This document shows, one piece after another, positions 9,937 through 18,157 of a stretch of DNA of 64,000 nt. How positions within the stretch are numbered: position 1 is the first letter of the stretch; each line of letters starts with the position of its first letter. Source of the DNA: Tritrichomonas foetus (lineage: Eukaryota > Parabasalia > Tritrichomonadida > Tritrichomonadidae); contig MLAK01000915.1 of the NCBI GenBank assembly GCA_001839685.1, positions 48,134 to 112,133 of the forward strand, in the 5' to 3' direction. The notes below the pieces were generated by a model, which did not search any database, had not been told where the DNA came from, and saw only the letters and a program-made list of their open reading frames with translations. The position numbers were made by a program, and so were the translations under genes.

Positions 9937-11601
9937 ATGGATAAAGAAATCGATGAAAGTTTCTTATCCCAATACAGATCGACTATGGAGTTTGAAAAAA
10001 AAGCGCAAAATGGAAGATTAGACATGAAGACAATTTTTTCGAATCCATATAGTGTAATTGCTGCTCGGAAATGGCAGAAGTATTATAGCGAATTTTTGCA
10101 GGAACATTTTAAAGATTTTGTTGAAATAGCTATCGGCGATGTTGAAGCAACTTCCAGAGATATCCAAATATCAATGCAAATTTTATATTCTTCTATAAAA
10201 TATCAATTTTTCTACTGTAAAAATTATGAAGCTTTTGATCATATTTGGAGTGTAGCGGTCTTTTCTTCACCACCTGAAATATATTTTCACAATTGCATTT
10301 CGTTAATACACTCAATGGTTCAATTTAGTAAGGCTACTGTTTTACTATATATTTCTGATCCGGAATTATTTTTTAAAGAACTTCTTTTTTCAACAAATTC
10401 TAGAATGAATGAAATATTAGAAACTATTTATGAGAATGAAGATTTTTTCATTAATTGGGCACCAACTTTTGATATATTCTCACCAATAAAAGAAATACTC
10501 AGTAATCCTGTTTATAAAAGTCAATCAAAAGCTATTTTTTTATATGAACTTTTATTAAAATTATACAGCTCAAATTTCTCTTTCCTAGAAAAATTAATAG
10601 TTCCTGACATTGGTCAAAATTTAATTGATATTGGATTAAAATCATCTAATTATAAAGGTTTTGTAGCATTTAGAAAAATGTTGAAATGTATTTATGTTGA
10701 TAATTATAAAATTCCAATCCCACATTTAGCTAAACACCACTCTGACAACCAGAATCAAGGTCAGGCATTTTTAGATATAATCTATGAAAATTTCAATTCA
10801 CTTCTAGATTTATTTGTGCGTGATTATTTTTTTGGTCCTTTACAAAAAGAAGCACTTTATATAATAATAGATTTTATAGAATTTGGTCGAACTTTTATTC
10901 CTGCTTTTTCCCATCTGGCAACACATCTTTTACATGAATTTCTGAAGCAACAAACGAATTCTTTTTTACATAATTCTTATTTAGATTATATTAAAAAATT
11001 AATATATTTTGAAAAAGAATTTCGAGAGTTTGTATTTTCAAGTGATATTTTAAACATTATTCCGGCTGTTTTTTCTAAAAGAAAAGAAATAATCGCAACT
11101 TATTGGCTACAGCTTTATTATTTGTCTGAAATAATTGATACAAAAATTGCTGATTATATTGATCCCTGTTCAAAATGGGTCAAATATGTGTCTCGTCATT
11201 TAGTTCCATATTTGTCATTCGTTAGAGAACCAATTAACAATATGCCCAAAATTAAACATGATGAAATGGAAAAACACCTTAAAAATTCTATTCAAGCAGG
11301 TACATTTCTGGTTAATATTTGTAAATCACATGACGGTCTGCCACATACAAATAAAAAACCTAAGTTAAATCAAGTGTTTACAAAAACAATCAAACGGAAA
11401 AAACAATCACGAGAAAAATATATCTGGAAGGACAATTTAACAAGTGTTGCACCTGAATTTGAAGAAGAAGTTTTTGATGATGGAAAAGATAAAACTAGAA
11501 TAGAAATAGAAATAAAAGAATGGGAAGAGGAAGAAGAAGAAGAGGAGTATTTGTTTGAAGAGGAAGAAGAAAGTCAATTAGATTTTGAACTAACTCAATG
11601 A
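9937..11601 (+). CDS. Alpha-helical protein with acidic C-terminal tail, unknown function
   Basis: 554 residues from ATG 9937. Residues 30-460 are predicted from composition to be all-helical and ARM/HEAT-like, rich in F, I, Y and L (for example GPLQKEALYIIIDFIEF). A basic stretch (KKPKLNQ...KRKKQSREK, about 475-500) is followed by a Glu-rich tail (about 510-554) with runs of E. I see no catalytic motif, signal peptide or membrane segment. A helical-repeat body plus acidic tail is also the layout of the PP4 and PP6 regulatory subunits (SMEK/PP4R3, SAPS proteins), but I find no diagnostic motif for either, so this is only a direction. Divergent from the PPWD1 gene, 122 bp apart. Confidence 0.8.
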   Translation: MDKEIDESFLSQYRSTMEFEKKAQNGRLDMKTIFSNPYSVIAARKWQKYYSEFLQEHFKDFVEIAIGDVEATSRDIQISMQILYSSIKYQFFYCKNYEAFDHIWSVAVFSSPPEIYFHNCISLIHSMVQFSKATVLLYISDPELFFKELLFSTNSRMNEILETIYENEDFFINWAPTFDIFSPIKEILSNPVYKSQSKAIFLYELLLKLYSSNFSFLEKLIVPDIGQNLIDIGLKSSNYKGFVAFRKMLKCIYVDNYKIPIPHLAKHHSDNQNQGQAFLDIIYENFNSLLDLFVRDYFFGPLQKEALYIIIDFIEFGRTFIPAFSHLATHLLHEFLKQQTNSFLHNSYLDYIKKLIYFEKEFREFVFSSDILNIIPAVFSKRKEIIATYWLQLYYLSEIIDTKIADYIDPCSKWVKYVSRHLVPYLSFVREPINNMPKIKHDEMEKHLKNSIQAGTFLVNICKSHDGLPHTNKKPKLNQVFTKTIKRKKQSREKYIWKDNLTSVAPEFEEEVFDDGKDKTRIEIEIKEWEEEEEEEEYLFEEEEESQLDFELTQ

Positions 11602-11948
11602 TTTTCTTTTCACTGATAATGAACCATTCCAAAATAATACTGAGGAAATTAAGATTTAATTATTTTAGAATGTAACATTAAAAATTCCTAAATTGTTTTG
11701 TATTGATATATTAAAATAAAATATTTCAACTTTTGATGCTGATATTTTCTTCGAATTACTGCATTACTTTAATTGAATATGTTGATTAAAAAAATACTCT
11801 TGTGATGAAATTCCATATATTTATTGGAAATCAGATAATCTTTTCTCATGCAAATTTCTCCTTTTAAATCATTATAAATGATATACATAGGGTTGAAAGC
11901 CTATTTAATGAATAATTAAAATTCCAAAATTTTGACCAATCAAAAATT
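11602..11948. other. Intergenic, nothing recognised
   Basis: 347 bp of AT-rich sequence between two same-strand genes. No open frame with protein-like composition, no repeat and no clear Initiator match close to the next ATG. Confidence 0.5.
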
Positions 11949-13421
11949 ATGAATTTAACTTTAATTCAACTTTCTATTAGCAGTTTTCAGAGAACGCCAT
12001 TTTTCTCTTCGAAAAACCAAAACTACGAATTCAAATCTTGCGCATTGTCACATTTCTTAAGCCCTTTCTTCTACTCGTCGAATTCGAATATCCAGAAATT
12101 ATTATTTTCGTCGACGCATTTCTCGAAATTTTTATTCACGCCAATAGTTATTGAAGAGGCCACTTATACAGACAAATCTTATTCCAGATTATTCAACGTA
12201 AGTGACACATTAGATTCAATCACAATAAAGAATTGTCGATTTTTCAAATGCACTACATTAAATGAATTAAACAGTTATGCAGGAGGTATCTACTATAAAA
12301 CATCCAATCCATCTCAAACAGAATTTTCAATCATTTCATCATCTTTTATTTCCTGCTCATCTGAAAAAAATGCATGCTTTTATGTTGTTTCAAATAAAGC
12401 TAAAATTAAATCAGTTTGTGCTATGTCATGTTTCGCTCATAACATTCAAATATTTAATTGCATTTCTTTCACCGACAAAGTTTCATGCAAACTCTCTCAA
12501 TTTGACCAATGCTCCACTATTCAAAAAGCTGGAAGTGACACATCATTACAAATCAGTTCACCATCAATAGAATTCAATACAATTAATCATTCTCGTTGCG
12601 CAGTACGAAATTTTCGCTGTTGTGGCGGTTTTTTTGCGACAGAGTCATTAAAGTACTCTTTTAATACAAATATGAATTGTACTGGATCAAATTATTTACA
12701 ATTCAGTCTACCAGATGGCAATAAGCAAATTGAAGATACTCTTTTTTATCAATGCCATTCATTTAATGAACTTGATTTAAAATGTGCAATTTTTTTGTCG
12801 GGACATTTAGTTATTCAGCACTTCCAATTTTTCAAAACTCAACTAAATGTTTTTGCTAAATGGATTGGTGATAAACCATCATCAATCACCCTTATTAATT
12901 GTGTAAGTGATATTAAAAGAAAATCATTGAAAATCGATCAAAATAGTAATGTTCAAAATGATGATTTCAATATTACTTTGATTTCATTTATATTTGAAGA
13001 TAAAAGATCAATTGTTCTAAAAAATATTGATTATTTGCATTGGAAATGTGCAACAGAAATTTTACCGAAAAAAACAAATTTCCCTTCAATGTCTCATACA
13101 ATAAATAGAGAAAATTTGCATAACCAACAAAAAGAATACTCAAAATCAAGTGCAAGAATATATCTGGAAATATTTTCATATTTGGGCTTAACTTTAATTG
13201 TTTTAATTTCTTTGATTTTATATTTAATGGCTTATCGTGAAGATATGCTAGCCGGTATTAAGCACCAAATCACTCTCAATGATTCATCATCGCTATTGAA
13301 TAGTGGAAATCCTATTGACAACAATGTAGAAATTCTTGAAGAAATCGCAATTAATGACAACTTAGAAGATATCCAACTAAATGATGTTTCTGATCATGTT
13401 ATTAATCTTCATCACGCATGA
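11949..13421 (+). CDS. Type I-like membrane protein with probable beta-helix ectodomain
   Basis: 490 residues. The long N-terminal part is rich in S, F, C, N and T with short recurring beta-strand units such as TIKNCRFFKC, FSIISSSFISCSS and CKLSQFDQCS, the pattern of right-handed parallel beta-helix surface proteins of trichomonads. One strong transmembrane segment (about residues 406-428, IFSYLGLTLIVLISLILYLM) precedes a cytoplasmic tail of about 62 residues rich in D, N, E and I. There is no obvious cleavable signal peptide at the chosen ATG, which is odd for a surface protein; the true N-terminus may differ. The unit pattern matches the larger beta-helix gene at the right end of the window, though this protein is much shorter and lacks the GGA motifs. 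Function unknown; surface exposure is inferred. Confidence 0.78.
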   Translation: MNLTLIQLSISSFQRTPFFSSKNQNYEFKSCALSHFLSPFFYSSNSNIQKLLFSSTHFSKFLFTPIVIEEATYTDKSYSRLFNVSDTLDSITIKNCRFFKCTTLNELNSYAGGIYYKTSNPSQTEFSIISSSFISCSSEKNACFYVVSNKAKIKSVCAMSCFAHNIQIFNCISFTDKVSCKLSQFDQCSTIQKAGSDTSLQISSPSIEFNTINHSRCAVRNFRCCGGFFATESLKYSFNTNMNCTGSNYLQFSLPDGNKQIEDTLFYQCHSFNELDLKCAIFLSGHLVIQHFQFFKTQLNVFAKWIGDKPSSITLINCVSDIKRKSLKIDQNSNVQNDDFNITLISFIFEDKRSIVLKNIDYLHWKCATEILPKKTNFPSMSHTINRENLHNQQKEYSKSSARIYLEIFSYLGLTLIVLISLILYLMAYREDMLAGIKHQITLNDSSSLLNSGNPIDNNVEILEEIAINDNLEDIQLNDVSDHVINLHHA

Positions 13422-14134
13422 TTGTTTTACTTATTTGCTTCCATATACAAAATATGTTTGTTTATTAACTTTATATGTAATAAATTTAATAGAATTGAGT
13501 TTTTTTATTTAGCCTATTTATATTTATATTGTTTATTTCCATATATTTTATTGAGAATCACGAGAGGGAAAATATGGTCAGTTACATCATGAAGATCAAT
13601 AGTCTAGATTACCAACAAATAATACTTTTCTTCATGACTTGAAAGAAAATATAGTTCTTGATGCATTGAATTATTTTCGATTCTTCCGGAATTTGCATAT
13701 CACTTCAAATTGGAGGCTAATTTTTTCATGAAATAGAATATAATCTCTACTGAATGATAAGAATTCATTAATAGAATGAAATAACAATTGTGAATATGAA
13801 TTTGATTATTTTTATGTCGTATAAATGAAATTAAAAACATTATCCTGCTTTGCATCCAAACATGAAAAAGATTTCGAAAGACCAGGTTTGGTCAATTATT
13901 CAAGGGAATTTATGGCTTGAAATATTTAGAAGTAAAGAAAAGACATTATGTTTAAAACATGAAAATGTGAAAAATGAAAAAAGAAACAAAAGTATGAGTT
14001 GCATATTACCTCACTGAAATTTTTCTATCCATGTGTTTCTATAGATGAAGCCTTTTTTATTAAGGGAAAAAAATGTTGGAAATTTTATGATGGTTATATT
14101 TTTAGTCAAAAAAATTAAAATAAATGAATAAAAC
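13422..14134. other. Intergenic, weak coding-like fragment
   Basis: 713 bp between converging genes, very AT-rich. A plus-strand frame is open over 13603-13728 (42 codons, no ATG, contains DLKENIVLDALNYFRFFR), perhaps a relic but close to what chance gives in this base composition. Nothing else found. Confidence 0.25.
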
Positions 14135-14722
14135 TTAGTGTGCCTCCAAATGAGGGGGAACTTGGAGGGCCCTTGGGTTTCTCCTGAACTCGCCAGTGAT
14201 GAGTGCCTCCAATAAATCAAATGGCGGCTTCTTTGGCGCTGTGATTGGCTTGAAATTATTATTCCTTTCGGTTAGCTTTCCTCTGGAAATGAGTTCACTG
14301 GCAACACGCTCAGCACTTTGGCAAACCATATTCATATCATTAATTTGATTATCGAGATTGTCTTCTCTTTCTTTTGGATTTGTGGATTCTAACCCAAGGT
14401 CGTGAATTTGTTCTTGGTATCTTTTCTTGCATGCGGCGTTTTCGGAGATAATTTCTGGGATATCGTTTGCGCATAAAAGAGCGTCAATTCCAAAGCGCGG
14501 ATCAGGTGAATCGTGTTTAGTCGGGTATATAACGAAGTATCTGAGAAGCGGAGTAATGTTTTCGAGTAAGTCGTTGAAATAAATCGATATGTATGGCATT
14601 TTCATTAAATAATTGTTCCAATCTAAATCAGCAGGTTGGAGTGCATTTGGATTTAGTTGATTTTGAAGGCGCTTAATATCGTCTAAGATCTTTTTAAGCT
14701 GTCTAGTTAATTCGTCTTCCAT
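14135..14722 (-). CDS. MED8: Mediator complex subunit 8-like protein
   Basis: 195 residues. The order of elements follows MED8: an N-terminal coiled helix (LTRQLKKILDDIKRLQNQL), a helical block with DWNNYLMKMPYISIYFNDLL, a segment FVIYPTKHDSPDPRFGIDAL that matches the RNQVIIPLVLSPDRDEDL region of animal MED8, then an E/K-rich helix, a helix with NMVCQSAERVASELI, and a proline-flanked ending with LLEALITGEF. MED8 belongs to the Mediator head module, which bridges activators and RNA polymerase II; the nuclear location is inferred. No catalytic motif. Similarity is by pattern over a short protein, so another small helical protein remains possible. Confidence 0.6.
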   Translation of the reverse strand: MEDELTRQLKKILDDIKRLQNQLNPNALQPADLDWNNYLMKMPYISIYFNDLLENITPLLRYFVIYPTKHDSPDPRFGIDALLCANDIPEIISENAACKKRYQEQIHDLGLESTNPKEREDNLDNQINDMNMVCQSAERVASELISRGKLTERNNNFKPITAPKKPPFDLLEALITGEFRRNPRALQVPPHLEAH

Positions 14723-14980
14723 TCGGAAATCTAGAGGTTAATTTATTTAACCATGAATTAAATGAGTCTGTTTAAATATGATTTTTCCATTGTTTCATAA
14801 TTTGACTATTTAATAATTTAAAAAGTCATTTACAAACGATCATTATCCTTTTAAAACTCGTCATGGATTTTCAAAATATAACTGGCTTTAGTATTGAACA
14901 CAGGCCAAATAAATATATAAAAAGTTTTCAACACGAATAAATCGGAAAAAAAGTTACAAATTAAAAAAAAAAAGAAATTC

Positions 14981-15721
14981 ATGTCTGATACGAATACTTA
15001 CCACGACGAACTTAAGGAAAAATTCATGATCCAACTTCGCCCCTATGAAGAATTTATTCTAAAGTGCCAAGAAATTCTTTACGGAAAACATCCACTTTTG
15101 CTTATCGCTTTAATCTGCATTTTCGACGCTGTTTTGATATTCGCACACATTTCGAACATGGGAATTTTCTCGTTAACCAGTCTTTTATTCCTTATCGTCT
15201 TCACAATTTACTATTTGAATTACAAATTCAGCATTCTCAAACTTGTCCCACAGATAGCCCCAATCAACGAAAGCAACGCCAACAAGGAACTCCACACATT
15301 CGAAGAAATTTGCTCAAGCCTCGCCACAGGAAGACAAAAGCTTGGAATGTTTGCCGATTATTTGCTCGGCAATCAATTCGAGCAAGGCGTCTCAAAAATT
15401 ATCTATGTTTTGACAGTATGGTTCACAATTGCATTTGTTTTCAACATCATTGGAAAGTTCTGGCTTGTTTTCTTGTTCATCAATATTTGCATATTAACGC
15501 CAGGTTTCAATATTCTCTTCTTAGTCTTTGGATGGGTTGGAACGCTTATTCAAGCAATCCTTGCCATGTTTGTAAACCCACAGCCAGGCCAGCCTCAGAA
15601 CCCAGTCCAAAGCCCAGGTCAAAATGTGGCACAACCGGCCCAAAATGATGAGCCAGCACCACCAGCTGAAGTGGAAGAAGTACCTGAAGCTGGTGAAGAA
15701 GAAAAATTCAAAACAGATTGA
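14981..15721 (+). CDS. ARL6IP1: ARL6IP1-like ER membrane-shaping protein
   Basis: 246 residues with two pairs of hydrophobic hairpins (about residues 38-85 and 138-195), the topology of reticulon-like ER-tubule proteins. Between them is the conserved ARL6IP1 segment: FEEICSSLATGRQKLGMF corresponds to the FHEICSNLVKTRRR region of the animal protein, and the second hairpin ends with ILTPGFN where animals have LLLPGLN. Animal ARL6IP1 (about 203 residues) bends ER membranes through hairpin insertion. Here the C-terminus carries an extra Pro/Gln/Glu-rich tail (about 200-246) ending in KFKTD. The start is the ATG at 14981; no cleavable signal peptide is expected for this family. Confidence 0.8.
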   Translation: MSDTNTYHDELKEKFMIQLRPYEEFILKCQEILYGKHPLLLIALICIFDAVLIFAHISNMGIFSLTSLLFLIVFTIYYLNYKFSILKLVPQIAPINESNANKELHTFEEICSSLATGRQKLGMFADYLLGNQFEQGVSKIIYVLTVWFTIAFVFNIIGKFWLVFLFINICILTPGFNILFLVFGWVGTLIQAILAMFVNPQPGQPQNPVQSPGQNVAQPAQNDEPAPPAEVEEVPEAGEEEKFKTD

Positions 15722-16040
15722 TTGAATAAACATTTTACATTATTTTTCATAAATTAAACTAAATTTTAGTTCATTTTTATCATTTTTATCATTTTCATTT
15801 TTATTATTTTCATTTTTAATCATTTTCATTTTTAATCATTTCCATTTTCATTTTTATAATTTTCAGCTTGGTTTAATAATGTTAATAGACACCTTTAATA
15901 CTTTTCTCCGACTGGAAGTAAAAAAATTCGAAATATATGAAAAATTATTATCATAAAGAATGCTACTAAATACATGTTTTATTTATCTAATCTATCAACA
16001 TATTATAATAATTTAAGCAAAAATGTATTATAAATATATA
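15722..16040. repeat. T-rich simple repeat in 3' flank
   Basis: About 15772-15865 is made of imperfect 9-16 bp units of the type CATTTTTATCATTTTTAAT. The rest up to the transposon border is plain AT-rich DNA. The sequence just left of the transposon ends in TATA, giving the TA target site. Confidence 0.6.
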
Positions 16041-16082
16041 CAGTCATTAATAAAAGTATGTCCCACTAATAAAAGTGTGTCC
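16041..16082 (+). repeat. Left terminal inverted repeat (42 bp)
   Basis: Starts CAGTCATTAATAAAAGTATG. It contains two tandem near-copies of a shorter motif, TAATAAAAGTATGTCC and TAATAAAAGTGTGTCC, differing at one base and separated by CAC. They are candidates for paired transposase binding sites. Confidence 0.93.
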
Positions 16083-16134
16083 TGGCTTTTTTCGTACGTT
16101 TAGATTTTTTCATTTTTATTTCCAGATTTTCTCA

Positions 16135-17616
16135 ATGAAGAAAGCAGCCACTCCGATTCTGTTTGAAGAATTGATTAACCGTGCACAAACATTATTTGGA
16201 CAGCGCCTTTATATTTCATTAAAACGAAGTTCAGAGCTTTCAAGCTGTCAATATCGATATTCACAAATTGCCAAAGTTTATGAGATCTTTTCAGAATTTG
16301 ACGATATAATTACAACCAAAAAAAATGTGCAGTTACTCTTCGGGATATCCAGGAGAATTTTGACACGAAGTCTCGAGCAAGCAAGAAAAAGCCACAAAAA
16401 TGATGGAAGACCAAAATCACTAACTGACATTCAAGAAAAACAAGTCCTCGAATTTATCAAATCTAATGCAATTGCATCAACGCCATTGTCTCAATGTGAA
16501 GTGCTTGATTTTATTCTTGAAAACTTTCAAGTTGCTTTGTCATATGGTTGGATGACAAATTTCTTAAAAAGGTATCAAAGTGAAGTGATTCCAGCAACTG
16601 CAATACCACAAGATGGTGCACGTTTATCAATAAGTCCGGATAATATTCATGAATATATTAATATACTGAAAGCAGAAGTTGCTGGAATTTATATGGACCT
16701 AATATATAATTTTGACGAAATGGGTTCTTCAGAACGACACGAATCAAAATCAAAAGATGTGCTTGTCCCTGCTGATATGAAAGGACAATCAATCCATTAT
16801 TCAATCAAACGGAACCAAAAAAATCAAACATTAGTTGCGTGCATCAATGCAGGTGGTGACACTGTTATGCCCATGATCATCGATCATCGAACTAGAATTC
16901 AATCAGATGTGATATCATCTGGATTAAGAAAAGATGAGGATGTAATGCTTCGAAGCTCATCAACTGGCTTTGTTAATGAAGATCTTATTATAGAATGGTT
17001 GAAATTAAGTGTATTAAAACATGTTCAAGAGTCAAGAACAAGCATTGGAAATCTTGATAGTCCTGCTGTTATGTTTTCAGATAATTGTTCATCACATACA
17101 ACAGATTCTATCAAAAAATTACTTGGTGAAAATTTGATTAAACTAATTACTTTCCCAAGTAACTCAACAGGTTTGTTTCAAATGTTGGATTTAGTTACTT
17201 TTGGGATTGTGAAGAGACGAAAAAAAACAATCAGAACTGAATTTATAAAAAATTCACAAGCTGACCAAATAAACAAGTTAATACAAGCTTTCGAACAGGC
17301 TACCACCGGAAATACCAATAGAAAGGCTTTTTCAAAGGCTGGAATAAAGCCTAATACTAGCAATGAACCATATACTGCAATAATTGATGAAAATGAATTT
17401 ACCAAATCGTGTACTATTCAAGAAATATTGACTAAATCAGAAAATTCAAAAAATTCAACCAACCTTACTCGAACAACCCAATTTGGATTCATCAACAAAC
17501 AGTATTTTGAAGAAGAACTGAAAAAGAGGCTAGAAATCAGAAAAAAAAAGAAGCCACTGAAGTCAAAAGGGATAAAATATCATCCCAAACCAAAAATCCC
17601 AAAAATAAGTAAATAA
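16135..17616 (+). CDS. Transposase, pogo/Fot1-like DDE superfamily
   Basis: 493 residues from ATG 16135; the frame also extends to a GTG inside the left inverted repeat, but the ATG is the credible start. The N-terminal about 190 residues hold helix-turn-helix and CENP-B-type DNA-binding sequence (for example KNVQLLFGISRRILTRSLEQ and DIQEKQVLEFI). The catalytic DDE domain follows: first Asp in YNFDEMGSS, second Asp in MFSDNCSSH, third Asp in FQMLDLVTFGIVKRRKK, with 35 residues between the second and third by my count, as in Fot1-type DD35D enzymes. The C-terminus is Lys-rich. It cuts and pastes the element at TA sites in the nucleus. The reading frame is intact. Trichomonads are known for large Tc1/mariner families. 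Confidence 0.92.
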   Translation: MKKAATPILFEELINRAQTLFGQRLYISLKRSSELSSCQYRYSQIAKVYEIFSEFDDIITTKKNVQLLFGISRRILTRSLEQARKSHKNDGRPKSLTDIQEKQVLEFIKSNAIASTPLSQCEVLDFILENFQVALSYGWMTNFLKRYQSEVIPATAIPQDGARLSISPDNIHEYINILKAEVAGIYMDLIYNFDEMGSSERHESKSKDVLVPADMKGQSIHYSIKRNQKNQTLVACINAGGDTVMPMIIDHRTRIQSDVISSGLRKDEDVMLRSSSTGFVNEDLIIEWLKLSVLKHVQESRTSIGNLDSPAVMFSDNCSSHTTDSIKKLLGENLIKLITFPSNSTGLFQMLDLVTFGIVKRRKKTIRTEFIKNSQADQINKLIQAFEQATTGNTNRKAFSKAGIKPNTSNEPYTAIIDENEFTKSCTIQEILTKSENSKNSTNLTRTTQFGFINKQYFEEELKKRLEIRKKKKPLKSKGIKYHPKPKIPKISK

Positions 17617-18061
17617 AAAGTAATTCATTTATTAATTCTATCTTTGTTCTTTTTGATGTGAAATAGTTGCTATGTACAAGTGTTTGAGATATATTAGTTT
17701 ATGTTTCTTTCATTTGTTCTTGTCATATAAATGAAACAAAAATAATGAAGTGAAATGAATGACACAAATAATCAGGAACATCTGATTGGATTCTATATAT
17801 TGAGCAAATTAAATAAGAATTATTGAGTAATTATACAATTATGATGTTTGACAGTAGCAATTTGAAAATCCAAGGAATTTTATAAAATATTGCAGATTTT
17901 AGATATCTGAATAAGAATTTTTATTTTCGATTTATTAACATTTCAACTTATAGTAGAGATGGTAATAATCATGTATGCACAAATTCGATCATAAAAAAGT
18001 CTCTATATATTGGAGAAATAAGGAAATTAAAAAGTAAAAAAAGTCTATTTATTTAGAGGTG

Positions 18062-18103
18062 GGACACACTTTTATTAGTGGGACATACTTTTATTAATGA
18101 CTG
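18062..18103 (-). repeat. Right terminal inverted repeat (42 bp)
   Basis: Exact reverse complement of 16041-16082 over 42 bases; identity ends one base further in (T on the left, C on the right-hand complement). Followed by TA at 18104-18105. Confidence 0.93.
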
Positions 18104-18157
18104 TATTGTAAATACAAGCTATCTAATTATGGGAATAATTGCACAAGATGAACATTA

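Larger units (their letters stand above)
16041..18103 (+). mobile_element. Complete Tc1/mariner-superfamily (pogo/Fot1-like) DNA transposon
   Basis: 2,063 bp bounded by perfect 42-bp terminal inverted repeats (16041-16082 and 18062-18103) and flanked on both sides by the dinucleotide TA (16039-16040 and 18104-18105), the target duplication of Tc1/mariner elements. Termini begin CAGTCATTAATAAAAG. The only gene is an intact transposase at 16135-17616, and the remaining 445 bp is AT-rich spacer. With no decay in the repeats and an open transposase, the copy looks young and potentially autonomous. It sits in the gap between the ARL6IP1-like gene and the 3' end of the BEACH gene, 54 bp past that gene's stop, so it disrupts no reading frame. 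Confidence 0.95.

Noticed and set aside
16075..16134. Upstream GTG start for the transposase, adding 20 residues.
   Set aside because: It lies inside the terminal inverted repeat and eukaryotic translation would use the ATG at 16135.
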